51,277 nucleotides of DNA from Alkalibacterium olivapovliticus (GCF_003003275.1 NZ_PVTO01000019.1:1-51277), one strand, 5' to 3'. Shown: positions 1 through 9,709, counted from the stretch's first letter. Numbers and translations are program-made. The notes: generated by a model not told the origin, from the sequence alone.

Positions 1-104
1 CGGTGGACCTATTCCATGGCCCTATTATTAGGGAATATCCCAGAATATCCAAGCAATACTAACTAAGATTAGTACCATAAACTTATAATACGAGGGGTTA
101 TACT
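1..104. other. Window-edge sequence upstream of the sugar ABC permease
   Basis: This stretch probably holds the last codons of an upstream gene and a spacer. All three plus-strand frames reach a stop before base 67, and none of the short tails is a recognisable permease C terminus, so I cannot assign the reading frame. A GAGGGG ribosome site lies just before the start at 105. A partner permease of the LplB type is expected upstream of the window, because sugar importers of this class need two permeases. Confidence 0.3.
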
Positions 105-1052
105 ATGGAAACAACAATAATCAACAGCCAAGGTAAAACAGTCAATTCTAAAATCAGAAAGAAATGGAGTGAGCGTCCAACAAAAACAGATGTCTTTATA
201 GGATTATTCATGATGATCGTCATTGTCTTAACACTCTATCCCTTCCTGCATGTTCTGGCCATTTCGTTGAACAATGCAGTGGACACGGCTCGCGGAGGCT
301 TAACCATTTTTCCTCGAGATTTTACTCTTCAGAACTATAGAGAAATATTCTCTGGGAATAACAACTGGATCATTGCCTTCAGAAATTCAGTCTTACGAAC
401 CGTTATTGGCACAATAACAGCTACTTTTTCATGTGCAGTACTGGCGTATATACTGAGCAGAAAAAACTATATCTTAAGAAGACCACTTGGGATTATTCTT
501 GTTCTGACGATGTACGTGAGTGGTGGATTGGTGCCGACTTACTTGATTATCAGAAATGTAGGATTGATGAACTCGTTTATGGTCTATATCATTCCAGCTT
601 TGCTGAATGCATTCAACGTGATTGTCATACGGTCATTCATTGACGGATTGCCTGAAGCGCTGGAAGAATCAGCTAAGATTGATGGGGCCAATGATATCAC
701 CATTTTCCTAAAAATTATTATGCCATTGTGTATGCCCGTACTGGCAACAGTTGCTCTGTTTACAGCGGTAGGGCAATGGAATAACTGGTTTGATACTTAT
801 CTATACGCAGGATCCAATGTCAATTTAACCACACTACAGTACGAACTGATGCAGATATTAGGCAATGCACAGTCTATGACATCTTCTCAAGTTCATCAAT
901 TGAACCAGGCTGAAGGAACGATCATCAGAACGACACCAGAATCAATTAAGATGGCCGCGACTATTATTGTTACCGTACCAATTGTTATAGTTTATCCGTT
1001 TTTACAAAAATACTTTGTATCAGGTTTAACTTTAGGAGCAGTAAAAAGCTAA
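105..1052 (+). CDS. Carbohydrate ABC transporter permease (LplC/YtcP type)
   Basis: Inner-membrane subunit of a binding-protein-dependent oligosaccharide importer. The 315-residue protein has a short cytoplasmic N terminus, a first membrane helix at about residues 30-50 and about six hydrophobic segments in all. The EAA loop that contacts the ATPase is at about 184-195 (EALEESAKIDGA), as in the MalG/LplC branch. The start at 105 follows a GAGGGG ribosome site. The binding-protein gene follows after 20 bases, so they are co-transcribed. No ATPase gene is in the window; in this transporter class a shared MsmX-type ATPase usually serves, which is known from the family and not visible here. Confidence 0.9.
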   Translation: METTIINSQGKTVNSKIRKKWSERPTKTDVFIGLFMMIVIVLTLYPFLHVLAISLNNAVDTARGGLTIFPRDFTLQNYREIFSGNNNWIIAFRNSVLRTVIGTITATFSCAVLAYILSRKNYILRRPLGIILVLTMYVSGGLVPTYLIIRNVGLMNSFMVYIIPALLNAFNVIVIRSFIDGLPEALEESAKIDGANDITIFLKIIMPLCMPVLATVALFTAVGQWNNWFDTYLYAGSNVNLTTLQYELMQILGNAQSMTSSQVHQLNQAEGTIIRTTPESIKMAATIIVTVPIVIVYPFLQKYFVSGLTLGAVKS

Positions 1053-1072
1053 AAAACAGGAGGAAAAAATAA

Positions 1073-2758
1073 ATGTCTATCAAGAAATTAGTGGGACCAG
1101 TGGTATTAACAAGTGCTTTGATTTTATCAGCGTGTGGTAATGGAGATGGAGAGACAGCCTCAAATAATTCATCAGATAATAATGACGGATCAAATGATCC
1201 CGTTACATTAACTATGTTTCATGCAGATCTTCCTCAGAGTGACGGATTCGATAATGCCGTAGCACAAGAAATCACTGAAAGAACAGGTGTCCAATTGGAT
1301 ATATCATACCCAGTAGGCGGAGATGATCTTGAAGCGATTGCTTTAATGATAGGAAGCGGAGATTTTCCAGATCTTATATTTGGTAAAGGCGGAATCAATC
1401 AGCTGATCGATTCTGGTGCAGTTCAACCTTTGGATGATTTGATCGAAGAACGCGGGGACAATCTTAAAGCCATGTACGGAGACCAACTAGATCGTCTGCG
1501 TAATAACTTGGATGATCCTCAGATTTACCATGTCGGAACAGGTGGAGTCGAAAACCAGTATCTTGAGACAAGCGGTACAATGATGCTGCAATTAGGAGTT
1601 CTTAGAGATTTGGATTACCCGGAAATTAGCACCCTGGAAGAATATGAAGATGCACTCGTTCAGTTCCTGGAAGAGAATCCGACTAACGAAAACGGTGAAG
1701 AGTGGATTCCGATGAGTTTATCCGGAAGCGACTGGCGCTGGCTGATAACGGTAGGTAATCCAGCTGGTTTCGTTGCAGGATTCCAAGATGATGGTCAATG
1801 GCAAGTGGATGAAGAAACAGGTGAAACAACCTATAAATTCCAGAAAGAAGAATTCAGAGAGTACTTTAAATGGTTAAACGGTATGAATGCGAAAGGATTG
1901 CTGGATCCGGAATCATTCACACAAACACACGACACTTATATCTCAAAACTATCGACTGGAAGAGTTTTGGCTATTGCTGATCAGGACTGGAATATAGGTG
2001 CGGCAGAAGCGGCACTTCGTTCAGAAAATAATGAGTGGGGATTATGGGCACCATTACCCGTCACTTTAAATGATGACATAGTACCAATGAGTACTAGAGA
2101 TTATGGATTTACTGGTACAACAGGCATCTCAATCAGTTCAGATTCTGACTATACTGAAGAGGCATTCGACTTCCTGGACTGGATGGCTTCAGAAGAAGCT
2201 CAAATACTGGCAAACTGGGGTGTTGAAGGCGTTAACTACGAAATAGTAGATGGAGAACGCGTTCAATTAGATGAAGACAGAGAAAATGCTCAAACGAATA
2301 CAAATTATGCTTTTGATACTGGTGTTGGACAATACGCGTATCCCTTCCCACAATGGGGTAACGGTGCCGTTGATTCTAACGGTCAGAGCATCACGCGAAC
2401 AACAGAAGAAGATATCCGCGAGAATTTTGTTGATGCAGAAATCGAAACATTAGATCAGTACGGGGCTAATTTATGGGTTGATTTATTCCCGGCTCCTGAA
2501 GATCTGGGCATTCCGAATCACGGTAGAGCCTATGAAATTCCTCTTCCAACAGACAGCCAGGTTAATATCGTTCAGCAGCGAGCAGATGATTACACTACTC
2601 AAAAAATAACTGAAGCAATTCTGGCGGATCCGGACAACTTCGATGCAATCTGGGATGAAATGCAGGATCAATTGATATCCTTCGGTGTTGAAGAAGCAAA
2701 TGAAGAAATGACGGATTTAGTTAACAATAGAATTGAACTATGGGGAGAAGTCGAGTAA
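1073..2758 (+). CDS. Extracellular sugar-binding lipoprotein (LplA/LipO type, family 1)
   Basis: Solute receptor of the importer, anchored to the outer face of the membrane. The 561-residue precursor has a lipoprotein signal peptide with lipobox LSAC, giving lipidation at Cys21, then an acidic Asn/Ser/Asp linker to about residue 43 and a long periplasmic-binding-protein fold. Its length (over 500 residues) matches the LplA/YtcQ group, which handles large oligosaccharides, rather than the 400-430 residues of most sugar receptors. It is preceded by an AGGAGG site. A hairpin with a T-rich tail directly after the stop (2770-2823) probably lets this gene be expressed above the downstream enzymes. 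The ligand is inferred from the enzymes: xyloglucan-type or other beta-glucan oligosaccharides. Confidence 0.9.
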   Translation: MSIKKLVGPVVLTSALILSACGNGDGETASNNSSDNNDGSNDPVTLTMFHADLPQSDGFDNAVAQEITERTGVQLDISYPVGGDDLEAIALMIGSGDFPDLIFGKGGINQLIDSGAVQPLDDLIEERGDNLKAMYGDQLDRLRNNLDDPQIYHVGTGGVENQYLETSGTMMLQLGVLRDLDYPEISTLEEYEDALVQFLEENPTNENGEEWIPMSLSGSDWRWLITVGNPAGFVAGFQDDGQWQVDEETGETTYKFQKEEFREYFKWLNGMNAKGLLDPESFTQTHDTYISKLSTGRVLAIADQDWNIGAAEAALRSENNEWGLWAPLPVTLNDDIVPMSTRDYGFTGTTGISISSDSDYTEEAFDFLDWMASEEAQILANWGVEGVNYEIVDGERVQLDEDRENAQTNTNYAFDTGVGQYAYPFPQWGNGAVDSNGQSITRTTEEDIRENFVDAEIETLDQYGANLWVDLFPAPEDLGIPNHGRAYEIPLPTDSQVNIVQQRADDYTTQKITEAILADPDNFDAIWDEMQDQLISFGVEEANEEMTDLVNNRIELWGEVE

Positions 2759-2769
2759 GAAAAATGACA

Positions 2770-2823
2770 GATGAAAAGTGTTCTTGCCTTTCGAGGAAGG
2801 GATACTTTTCATCTCTTCTTTTT
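2770..2823 (+). terminator. Intra-operon hairpin terminator/attenuator after the binding protein
   Basis: A perfect 10-bp inverted repeat, gatgaaaagt (2770-2779) with acttttcatc (2804-2813), is followed by a T-rich run to 2823. Position between the receptor gene and the kinase suggests partial termination or 3'-end protection of the receptor mRNA, a common arrangement for receptor genes. Confidence 0.65.
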
Positions 2824-2849
2824 GAAGAGAATCGAAGGAGCTAAATGAT

Positions 2850-3749
2850 ATGGCAATTGTTTGTTTTGATATAGGAGGAACAGATATAAAGTATGCTCTT
2901 ATATCTGACGAAGGTGAAATACAATCGAGGGGTTCGACTCCCACTGTTCAAACATCAACTGAAGAATTTATCAGTGTTCTAGTCAAAAAAATCAGAAATT
3001 ATGAGAACAGAACAGCTATTTCGGGCGTTGGCATTAGTATTCCTGGAATTGTTGACAATCGCTCTGGACAAACCATTACTGCAGGAGCTATCTGGCATTT
3101 GTACAATAAGAATATTAAAAAATTACTTTCTGAGCATTTCAGTTATCCTATTCACGTAGAAAATGACGCACGCTGTGCATTAGTTGCTGAGATGACGAGT
3201 GGGGCTGCTAAAGGGCTTCAGGATGTTGTCCTAATGACTATAGGAACGGGTATAGGAGGAGCGATTGCATTCAACGGCGAAATCATCTACGGAAAAGATT
3301 TTAAAACAGGTGAATTCGGCATGATGCGTTTAGATATCGGTCATCACCCAGATGGGACAATGCATGAGTTGGCTTCCACATCTGCTCTGATAAAAAGCTA
3401 CAAAGAAAAGAAATTCCTGTTTCCTTCAACCCTAGTCGATGCGAAACTGATTATTGATGAAATCAGTTTTGAACGGGAAACAGCCGAGCTTGTTGATGAG
3501 TGGATAACATACTTAGCAGCGGGAGTATTCAATATCGCTGCATCATTCAATCCGCAAAAAATTGTTATTGGAGGAGGCATCAGCGCGAATCAGAAACTGC
3601 TTCCGATGCTGCTGAAAAAATTGGAGAGCAACCCGCACTGGAATGATTACAAAACAGCTATTGAGACAGCATTTTACAAAAACAATGCCGGATTGATAGG
3701 AGCCTATTCATTTTTCACAAGCAGTGAAATGAAAGAAATACAACTATAA
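2850..3749 (+). CDS. ROK-family sugar kinase (glucokinase or BglK-like)
   Basis: Cytoplasmic ATP-dependent sugar kinase of 299 residues. The N-terminal phosphate motif is DIGGTD (7-12), the probable catalytic base is Asp106 in HVENDA, and the second phosphate motif is GTGIGG (132-137). The cysteine zinc site (CxCGxxGCxE) of glucokinase/NagC-type ROK proteins is absent; the matching region reads HELASTSAL. Proteins of this subgroup sit beside GH1 genes in Listeria and lactobacilli, and BglK of Klebsiella, a beta-glucoside kinase, is of similar size. Either glucose released by the glycosidases or an intact beta-glucoside could be the substrate. The GH1 enzyme next door carries a phospho-sugar signature, which favours the second. 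Confidence 0.85.
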   Translation: MAIVCFDIGGTDIKYALISDEGEIQSRGSTPTVQTSTEEFISVLVKKIRNYENRTAISGVGISIPGIVDNRSGQTITAGAIWHLYNKNIKKLLSEHFSYPIHVENDARCALVAEMTSGAAKGLQDVVLMTIGTGIGGAIAFNGEIIYGKDFKTGEFGMMRLDIGHHPDGTMHELASTSALIKSYKEKKFLFPSTLVDAKLIIDEISFERETAELVDEWITYLAAGVFNIAASFNPQKIVIGGGISANQKLLPMLLKKLESNPHWNDYKTAIETAFYKNNAGLIGAYSFFTSSEMKEIQL

Positions 3750-3760
3750 AGGAGCCGATT

Positions 3761-5230
3761 ATGTATCACGACAAACTAGAAGCATTTCCAGAAGATTTTC
3801 TATGGGGAGCGGCCTCCGCGGCTTATCAGATAGAGGGGGCATTTGACGCTGATGGAAAAGGGCCTTCAATTTGGGACGAATTTACTAAAATCCCCGGAAA
3901 GACGTTTGAAGGTACAAATGGAGATGTCGCTATTGATCATTACAACCGTTATAAAGAAGATATCCGACTGATGTCTGAAATGGGGTTAAAAGCTTACCGT
4001 TTCTCAGTTTCCTGGTCCCGTATACTTCCGGACGGTGAAGGGAAAGTAAATAAAGAAGGACTGGACTTTTATGAAAACCTTGTAGACGAACTGATTGCTT
4101 ACAATATCGAACCCGTATTGACTTTATACCACTGGGACCTTCCACTCGCACTACAAGAAAAATACAAGGGATGGGAATCCAGGGAAGTGATTCAGGCATT
4201 CAAGCAGTACTGCCAAGTGTTGTATGGACGCTTAGGCAAGAAAGTAACCTATTGGGTCACATTTAATGAACAGAATGTCTTTACAAGCATGGGATACCGC
4301 TGGGCGTCTCATCCACCAAACGCCACAGATACTAAGCGTCTGTTTGAAGCCAACCATATTATCAATCTGGCAAATGCTGAAGCTATCAAGCTATTCAGAA
4401 AAATGGTCCCTAAGGGGAAAATTGGTCCTAGCTTCGGTTATGGGCCTGTGTATCCTCTATCAGCCAGCCCGGATGATGTATTAGCTTCTGAAAATGCGAC
4501 TGACTTTAATAACAGCTGGTGGCTTGATGTGTATTGCAAAGGGAAATACCCTACCTTTACATTCAAACAACTTGAGCGAAAAGGTATTGCGCCGACCATC
4601 GAATCAGGCGACCTGGAGTTGCTGAAGCAGGCAAAACCTGATTTTCTTGGTATCAATTACTATCATGGTGGAACAGTTGCACAGAACAAAATAGAGAGTA
4701 AGTCGATCGAATCATTAAACGATAAAAATTTTTCAGCAACCGATCCTTACTTGATGCAGCCTAAAGAAGAACAGTCCCAAAGTCCGGAAGTTCCAATGTT
4801 TCAGTCAAGTGAGAACCCATACTTAAATAAAACAGAGTGGGGTTGGGAAATTGATCCTGTAGGCTTTCGAGTAGCGTTAAGAGAAGTATATGCAAGGTAT
4901 GATTTGCCTTTATTTGTTACTGAAAATGGGCTGGGTGCAAAAGATATGGTCACTGATGAGGGCACAATTGAAGATGATTACCGCATTGATTACTTGAATC
5001 AGCATATCATGGAAATGAAAAAAGCAGTTACCGACGGCGTAGAACTGATTGGGTACTGTGCCTGGTCTTTTACAGATTTGTTGAGCTGGTTGAATGGCTA
5101 TAAAAAACGCTATGGATTTGTATATGTAGACCGGACGGAGCAGGACGAGAAAGAAATGAGAAGGATACCGAAAAAAAGCTACCACTGGTACAAAGAGTTA
5201 ATTGCTGATAATGGTGAAAATATTAATTAG
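3761..5230 (+). CDS. GH1 beta-glucosidase, possibly 6-phospho-beta-glucosidase
   Basis: Retaining glycosidase, TIM barrel, 489 residues, no signal peptide, so intracellular. The acid/base is Glu170 in TFNEQN (the family usually reads NEP) and the nucleophile is Glu388 in FVTENG. The residues after the barrel read DLLSWLNGYKKRYGF. The Ser in place of the Glu of FEW and the K-R-Y triplet are the pattern described for 6-phospho-beta-glucosidases, so the substrate may be a phosphorylated glucoside made by the adjacent ROK kinase. This is inference and plain beta-glucosidase remains possible. It starts 11 bases after the kinase stop with an AAAGGAG site and ends 7 bases before the GH31 gene. Confidence 0.9.
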   Translation: MYHDKLEAFPEDFLWGAASAAYQIEGAFDADGKGPSIWDEFTKIPGKTFEGTNGDVAIDHYNRYKEDIRLMSEMGLKAYRFSVSWSRILPDGEGKVNKEGLDFYENLVDELIAYNIEPVLTLYHWDLPLALQEKYKGWESREVIQAFKQYCQVLYGRLGKKVTYWVTFNEQNVFTSMGYRWASHPPNATDTKRLFEANHIINLANAEAIKLFRKMVPKGKIGPSFGYGPVYPLSASPDDVLASENATDFNNSWWLDVYCKGKYPTFTFKQLERKGIAPTIESGDLELLKQAKPDFLGINYYHGGTVAQNKIESKSIESLNDKNFSATDPYLMQPKEEQSQSPEVPMFQSSENPYLNKTEWGWEIDPVGFRVALREVYARYDLPLFVTENGLGAKDMVTDEGTIEDDYRIDYLNQHIMEMKKAVTDGVELIGYCAWSFTDLLSWLNGYKKRYGFVYVDRTEQDEKEMRRIPKKSYHWYKELIADNGENIN

Positions 5231-5237
5231 AGGTGAA

Positions 5238-7550
5238 ATGATGAAGTATTTAGACGGCGGATGGATGGTCAAAGAAGGATACGAAGTGGATTATCCAGCA
5301 CATATTTATGCAACAAGACAGACGGACAACAAATTGACACTTTTTGCACCCTTCAGATACATCGGAGACAAAGGGGCAACACTGGACAGTGGGATGTTGA
5401 CGATCGAACTGACATCACCCCATGAGAACATCATAGGAGTCAAAGTCTACCATCATAAAGGAACAATCAATAAGGGACCTGATTTTGAACTGTCTCATTC
5501 TAATCCGGATGTTTCAATAGAGGATGATGATGAGATAGCTGTATTTCAATCAGGTGACCTAAAAGCAATTATCAAAAAAACAGCACCTTACGAAATCACA
5601 TTTGAGCGAAATGGCAAAGTTCTGACATCAAGTAAACCTAGAGGACAAGCTTATATTCGAGATAATACTTTGAATCAGGCATATATTAGTGAACAACTGT
5701 CTTTGGATGTCGATGAAAAGATCTACGGATTAGGTGAACGGTTCACAAATTTTGTCAAAAACGGACAGACAGTCGATATCTGGAATGCTGACGGAGGAAC
5801 GGGTACTGAACAGGCCTACAAGAACATTCCATTCTACATGAGTAATCGTGAATATGGTGTATTTGTTAACACGCCTCAAAAAGTGAGTTATGAAATAGGC
5901 AGCGAGAAAGTGTCACGAGTACAGTTCAGTGTACCGGGTGAGGTTATGGAATACTATATTGTGGCGGGTGACTCAATGAAAAATGTACTCGAAAACTACA
6001 CCACATTAACAGGAAAACCGACACTACCTCCAGCCTGGTCGTTTGGATTATGGATGAGCACATCCTTTCTGACGGATTATGATGAGGACACCGTCAATCA
6101 CTTTGTTGATGGAATGATTGAGCGGGATATTCCTCTCGAAGTGTTCCATTTTGATTGTCTATGGATGGAAGAATATGAGTGGGTCAACTTCGAATGGGAC
6201 AAGCGCATGTTCCCTGAACCAGAAAGAATGCTGACACGCTTAAAAGAAAAAGGGTTGAAGATCTGTGTCTGGATTAATCCGTATGTGGGTCAGAAATCAC
6301 CTCTATTTGATATCGGCATGGAGAAAGGCTACTTTATCAAACGTCCAAATGGCGAGGTATGGCAATGGGATAAGTGGCAAGCGGGACTTGCTATTATTGA
6401 CTTTACAAATCCTGAAGCAGTTGAGTGGTATCAGAATCATTTATCACGATTAATGGATATGGGAGTCGATTCATTTAAGACAGATTTTGGCGAACGGATT
6501 CCGGTTGATGCTGTCTATTATGACGGATCCGATCCTGAACGAATGCACAATTACTACTCACAGGTTTACAATCAGGTCGTCTTTGATTTATTGGAAGACA
6601 AACGCGGTAAACATGAAGCTGTTGTGTTTGCACGTTCTGCAACAGTCGGCGGACAGAAGTTCCCTGTGCATTGGGGTGGGGATAGTACCTCTGATTACCC
6701 TTCAATGGCAGAATCTTTAAGAGCTGGGCTCTCATTTGGAATGAGTGGATTCGGTTACTGGAGCCATGATATTGGTGGTTTTGAAGAAGGATCAACGTCA
6801 GACTTGTACAAACGGTGGACTCAATTTGGCCTGCTGTCATCACACAGTCGATATCACGGCAGTAAAGAATATAAAGTGCCATGGGTTTATGACGAAGAAG
6901 CCGTAGATGTTACCCGAAAATTTACGAAACTGAAATTAAGCTTGATGCCTTATTTGATGAATGAAGCAGTCAAAGCAACTAAAGGAATACCAATGATGCG
7001 GTCTATGGTTCTGGAATTTCCTGAAGATTTGTCGTGTCATACATTAGATAGACAATTCATGTTGGGTGAAAACCTGCTTGTCGCTCCGATCTTCAATGAC
7101 AAAGGAGAGGTGGATTTCTATGTTCCTGAAGGGAAATGGACGAACTATTTGACAAATAAGTCTTATACGGGCGGACGCTGGTATCACGAAACGCATGACT
7201 ATATGAGTTTACCATTATTGGTCAAACCAAATAGTTTAATCGTAGAAGGATCGGTCAATGACAAAGCAGAATATAACTACGGAGAAAAAGTGACAGTTCA
7301 TCTCTTCGAACTGTCTGATGGTTCAACAGCAGAAACGTCAATCGTAGACACTAAAGGAAACAGCATTGGACACGTATTAGTCAGTCGACATAATAGTGAC
7401 TATTCTATTACAGTTGAAAACTTGGAAAATGTACAGATTCTAATGCATAATGTGAAAGACCTGCAGCAAACTGAAGGTGGAGAGCTTGAATCTCATAATC
7501 AGGGAACGCTGATAAAACTGACTTCTGATCACGCAACAATCTCAGAATAA
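5238..7550 (+). CDS. yicI: GH31 alpha-xylosidase (YicI-like)
   Basis: Intracellular retaining alpha-xylosidase that removes alpha-1,6-xylose from the non-reducing end of xyloglucan oligosaccharides or isoprimeverose. The nucleophile motif KTDFGERIP and the acid/base motif HWGGDST fit the YicI group closely. With the start at 5238 (first of two ATGs, after AGAGGTG and 7 bases beyond the GH1 stop) they fall at Asp416 and Asp482, the same numbers as in Escherichia coli YicI. This supports that start over the ATG at 5202 inside GH1. The 770-residue length is usual. A C-terminal beta domain ends at about 770. Together with GH1 and GH42 it completes a xyloglucan side-chain and backbone set. Confidence 0.92.
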   Translation: MMKYLDGGWMVKEGYEVDYPAHIYATRQTDNKLTLFAPFRYIGDKGATLDSGMLTIELTSPHENIIGVKVYHHKGTINKGPDFELSHSNPDVSIEDDDEIAVFQSGDLKAIIKKTAPYEITFERNGKVLTSSKPRGQAYIRDNTLNQAYISEQLSLDVDEKIYGLGERFTNFVKNGQTVDIWNADGGTGTEQAYKNIPFYMSNREYGVFVNTPQKVSYEIGSEKVSRVQFSVPGEVMEYYIVAGDSMKNVLENYTTLTGKPTLPPAWSFGLWMSTSFLTDYDEDTVNHFVDGMIERDIPLEVFHFDCLWMEEYEWVNFEWDKRMFPEPERMLTRLKEKGLKICVWINPYVGQKSPLFDIGMEKGYFIKRPNGEVWQWDKWQAGLAIIDFTNPEAVEWYQNHLSRLMDMGVDSFKTDFGERIPVDAVYYDGSDPERMHNYYSQVYNQVVFDLLEDKRGKHEAVVFARSATVGGQKFPVHWGGDSTSDYPSMAESLRAGLSFGMSGFGYWSHDIGGFEEGSTSDLYKRWTQFGLLSSHSRYHGSKEYKVPWVYDEEAVDVTRKFTKLKLSLMPYLMNEAVKATKGIPMMRSMVLEFPEDLSCHTLDRQFMLGENLLVAPIFNDKGEVDFYVPEGKWTNYLTNKSYTGGRWYHETHDYMSLPLLVKPNSLIVEGSVNDKAEYNYGEKVTVHLFELSDGSTAETSIVDTKGNSIGHVLVSRHNSDYSITVENLENVQILMHNVKDLQQTEGGELESHNQGTLIKLTSDHATISE

Positions 7551-7620
7551 GAAAGAAAGGGAGACAATTAATTTTGTTTTCCTTTTTCATACATAGATAA
7601 AAGGAATGGTGGGAAAAATA

Positions 7621-9648
7621 ATGAGTAAACCTAAATTCAGTAAGATGCTATATGGTGGAGACTATAATCCGGAGCAGTGGCCTCGGGAGATATGGGAAGA
7701 GGATATGCGATTATTTAACAAAGCGCATATCAATTCAGCAACCATCAATGTTTTCTCATGGGCAAAGCTGCAGCCGTCAGAAGAGGCATATGATTTCTCA
7801 GAACTGGATGCCATTATGGAGCGGTTAGCTAAAGAAGACATGGAAATCGTCTTAGCCACATCAACAGCAGCACTGCCGGCTTGGATGTGTCGTAAATATC
7901 CTGATGTAACGCGAGTAGACTTTGAAGGAAGAAAACATAAATTTGGCCATCGGCACAACCACTGTCCCAATAGCCCTAGTTTTAAGCGTTTCGCCTCAGA
8001 ACTTGTTCATCGTCTCGCCGAAAGGTACGAAGGTCATCCGAATTTGAAAGTTTGGCATATCTCCAATGAGTACAGCGGAGACTGTTACTGCGAGAATTGT
8101 GAACAAGCTTTTCGTTTATGGGTAAAAGATAAGTACAAGACTATCGAAGCAGTGAATGAGGCCTGGAATATGACGTTTTGGGGCCATACTCTCTATGATT
8201 TCGATGATATAGTGGCACCAAATTATCTTGGGGATGGCATTCATGATACGGCTGCTGCTTTCGCAGGGTTGTCTGTCGATTATCATCGGTTTAATTCTGA
8301 TAGCTTGCTGAACAACTTCAAAATGGAACGCGACATTATCCGCTTATACGATAAAGAAACACCGACGACTACCAATTTGATGGGGACGTATAAAGGCTTG
8401 GATTATTTCAAATGGGCTAAAGAAATGGATATTGTTTCCTGGGATAACTACCCTAGCTATAATACACCTATAAGTCATACTGCAATGAATCATGATTTAA
8501 TGCGTGGACTTAAAGATGGACAAAGTTTTATGCTGATGGAACAGACACCAAGCCAACAGAACTGGCAGCCCTACAATGCTTTGAAGCGGCCCGGTAAAAT
8601 GCGGGTGCAAAGTTACCAGTCAATCGCTCACGGAGCAGATACGATTCAGTTCTTTCAATTGAGACGGTCAAAAGGGGGCGTCGAGAAATTCCATGGCGCA
8701 GTCATAGAACATGTCGGTCACGAACACACACGTGTGTTTAAAGAAGTCACTGAACTGGGAAAAGAACTGGAAAGTCTAGAAGATAAACTGATTGGGACTA
8801 AAACCAATGCGCGAATTGGTATTATATTTGACTGGGATAATTATTGGGCACTGGAATATACAAGTGGTCCAACAGTAGATTTGAAATATGTGGATCAGAT
8901 TCAACGCTATTACGATGCATGCTACGCAAGTCAGTTGCCTGTGGACATGATTAAAACAGATTCGAATTTCGAAAATTATGATATTATCATAGCCCCTGTA
9001 CTGTATATGGTAAAGGAGGGCATCTCAGAAAAATTGGAAGCCTTTGTGAACAAGGGTGGACAGTTTATTACCACATTTATGAGTGGAATAGTAGACGAGA
9101 GCGATAATGTTCATCTGGGAGGTTATCCTGGTCCTCTTAAAAATCTATTAGGAATATGGGTTGAAGAAATTGATGCGCTGGCTCCGGGTAGTTGTAATAC
9201 AATTAAAACAAATGGGTTGTTATTACAGGAAGAAGAATATAAATGCACGATGTTATGTGATATTATTCATACTGAAAAGGCAGAAGTAGTTGGAGAATAT
9301 GTTTCGGATTTTTATAAAGGAAAACCAGTTATGACTAAAAATACCTTTGGTAAGGGAGAAGCATGGTATATCGGAACAGTCCCAGATCAAGCAGTGCTGA
9401 ATGATTTAATAGACAAATTAGCAAAGTCAAAGGAGATAAAAGGATTTAGAAATTTGCCTTCTGGTATCGAGATAACTTCAAGAGAAAACAGTGATACAAT
9501 CTTTTATTTTGTAATGAATCATACAAGTGATCCGGTCACACTAAATAATAAATTTGGAAATGCTAAAGATTTATTGTCAGGACAGGAATGGTCAGAATCA
9601 ATTAATCTGAGTCCATACGATGTAAAGATTTATGAAGTAAGTAAATAA
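7621..9648 (+). CDS. GH42 beta-galactosidase
   Basis: Intracellular retaining beta-galactosidase, 675 residues, with the GH42 order: TIM barrel, trimerisation domain (from about 395) and small C-terminal beta domain. The acid/base is Glu150 in SNEY, followed by the zinc cysteines of CYCENC (155, 157, 160). The nucleophile is Glu307 in LMEQTPS. An ATG at 7606 is in frame, but the AAAAGGA before it abuts the codon, so 7621 after GGTGGG is preferred with modest confidence. It is the last gene of the operon and is closed by the hairpin at 9656-9709. The likely role is removal of beta-1,2-galactose from xyloglucan side chains; galactan or lactose are alternatives. Confidence 0.9.
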   Translation: MSKPKFSKMLYGGDYNPEQWPREIWEEDMRLFNKAHINSATINVFSWAKLQPSEEAYDFSELDAIMERLAKEDMEIVLATSTAALPAWMCRKYPDVTRVDFEGRKHKFGHRHNHCPNSPSFKRFASELVHRLAERYEGHPNLKVWHISNEYSGDCYCENCEQAFRLWVKDKYKTIEAVNEAWNMTFWGHTLYDFDDIVAPNYLGDGIHDTAAAFAGLSVDYHRFNSDSLLNNFKMERDIIRLYDKETPTTTNLMGTYKGLDYFKWAKEMDIVSWDNYPSYNTPISHTAMNHDLMRGLKDGQSFMLMEQTPSQQNWQPYNALKRPGKMRVQSYQSIAHGADTIQFFQLRRSKGGVEKFHGAVIEHVGHEHTRVFKEVTELGKELESLEDKLIGTKTNARIGIIFDWDNYWALEYTSGPTVDLKYVDQIQRYYDACYASQLPVDMIKTDSNFENYDIIIAPVLYMVKEGISEKLEAFVNKGGQFITTFMSGIVDESDNVHLGGYPGPLKNLLGIWVEEIDALAPGSCNTIKTNGLLLQEEEYKCTMLCDIIHTEKAEVVGEYVSDFYKGKPVMTKNTFGKGEAWYIGTVPDQAVLNDLIDKLAKSKEIKGFRNLPSGIEITSRENSDTIFYFVMNHTSDPVTLNNKFGNAKDLLSGQEWSESINLSPYDVKIYEVSK

Positions 9649-9655
9649 AAAGAAG

Positions 9656-9709
9656 CCCTTTGAATACGGACGGTTATAACCAGCTGTCCATAATCAAAGG
9701 GGTTTTTTT
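9656..9709. terminator. Bidirectional terminator between GH42 and mvaA
   Basis: Arms 9656-9671 (ccctttgaatacggac) and 9686-9701 pair over 16 positions with two mismatches, with a T7 run on the plus strand and an A-rich tract before the left arm. It serves two convergent genes. Confidence 0.85.

Noticed and set aside
1-66. C-terminal fragment of an upstream LplB-type permease
   Set aside because: Expected by operon logic, but no frame gives a recognisable end, so it was not called as a gene.
7606-7620. GH42 start at 7606
   Set aside because: The purine-rich stretch directly abuts that ATG, leaving no spacing; 7621 fits slightly better, although neither has a strong ribosome site.
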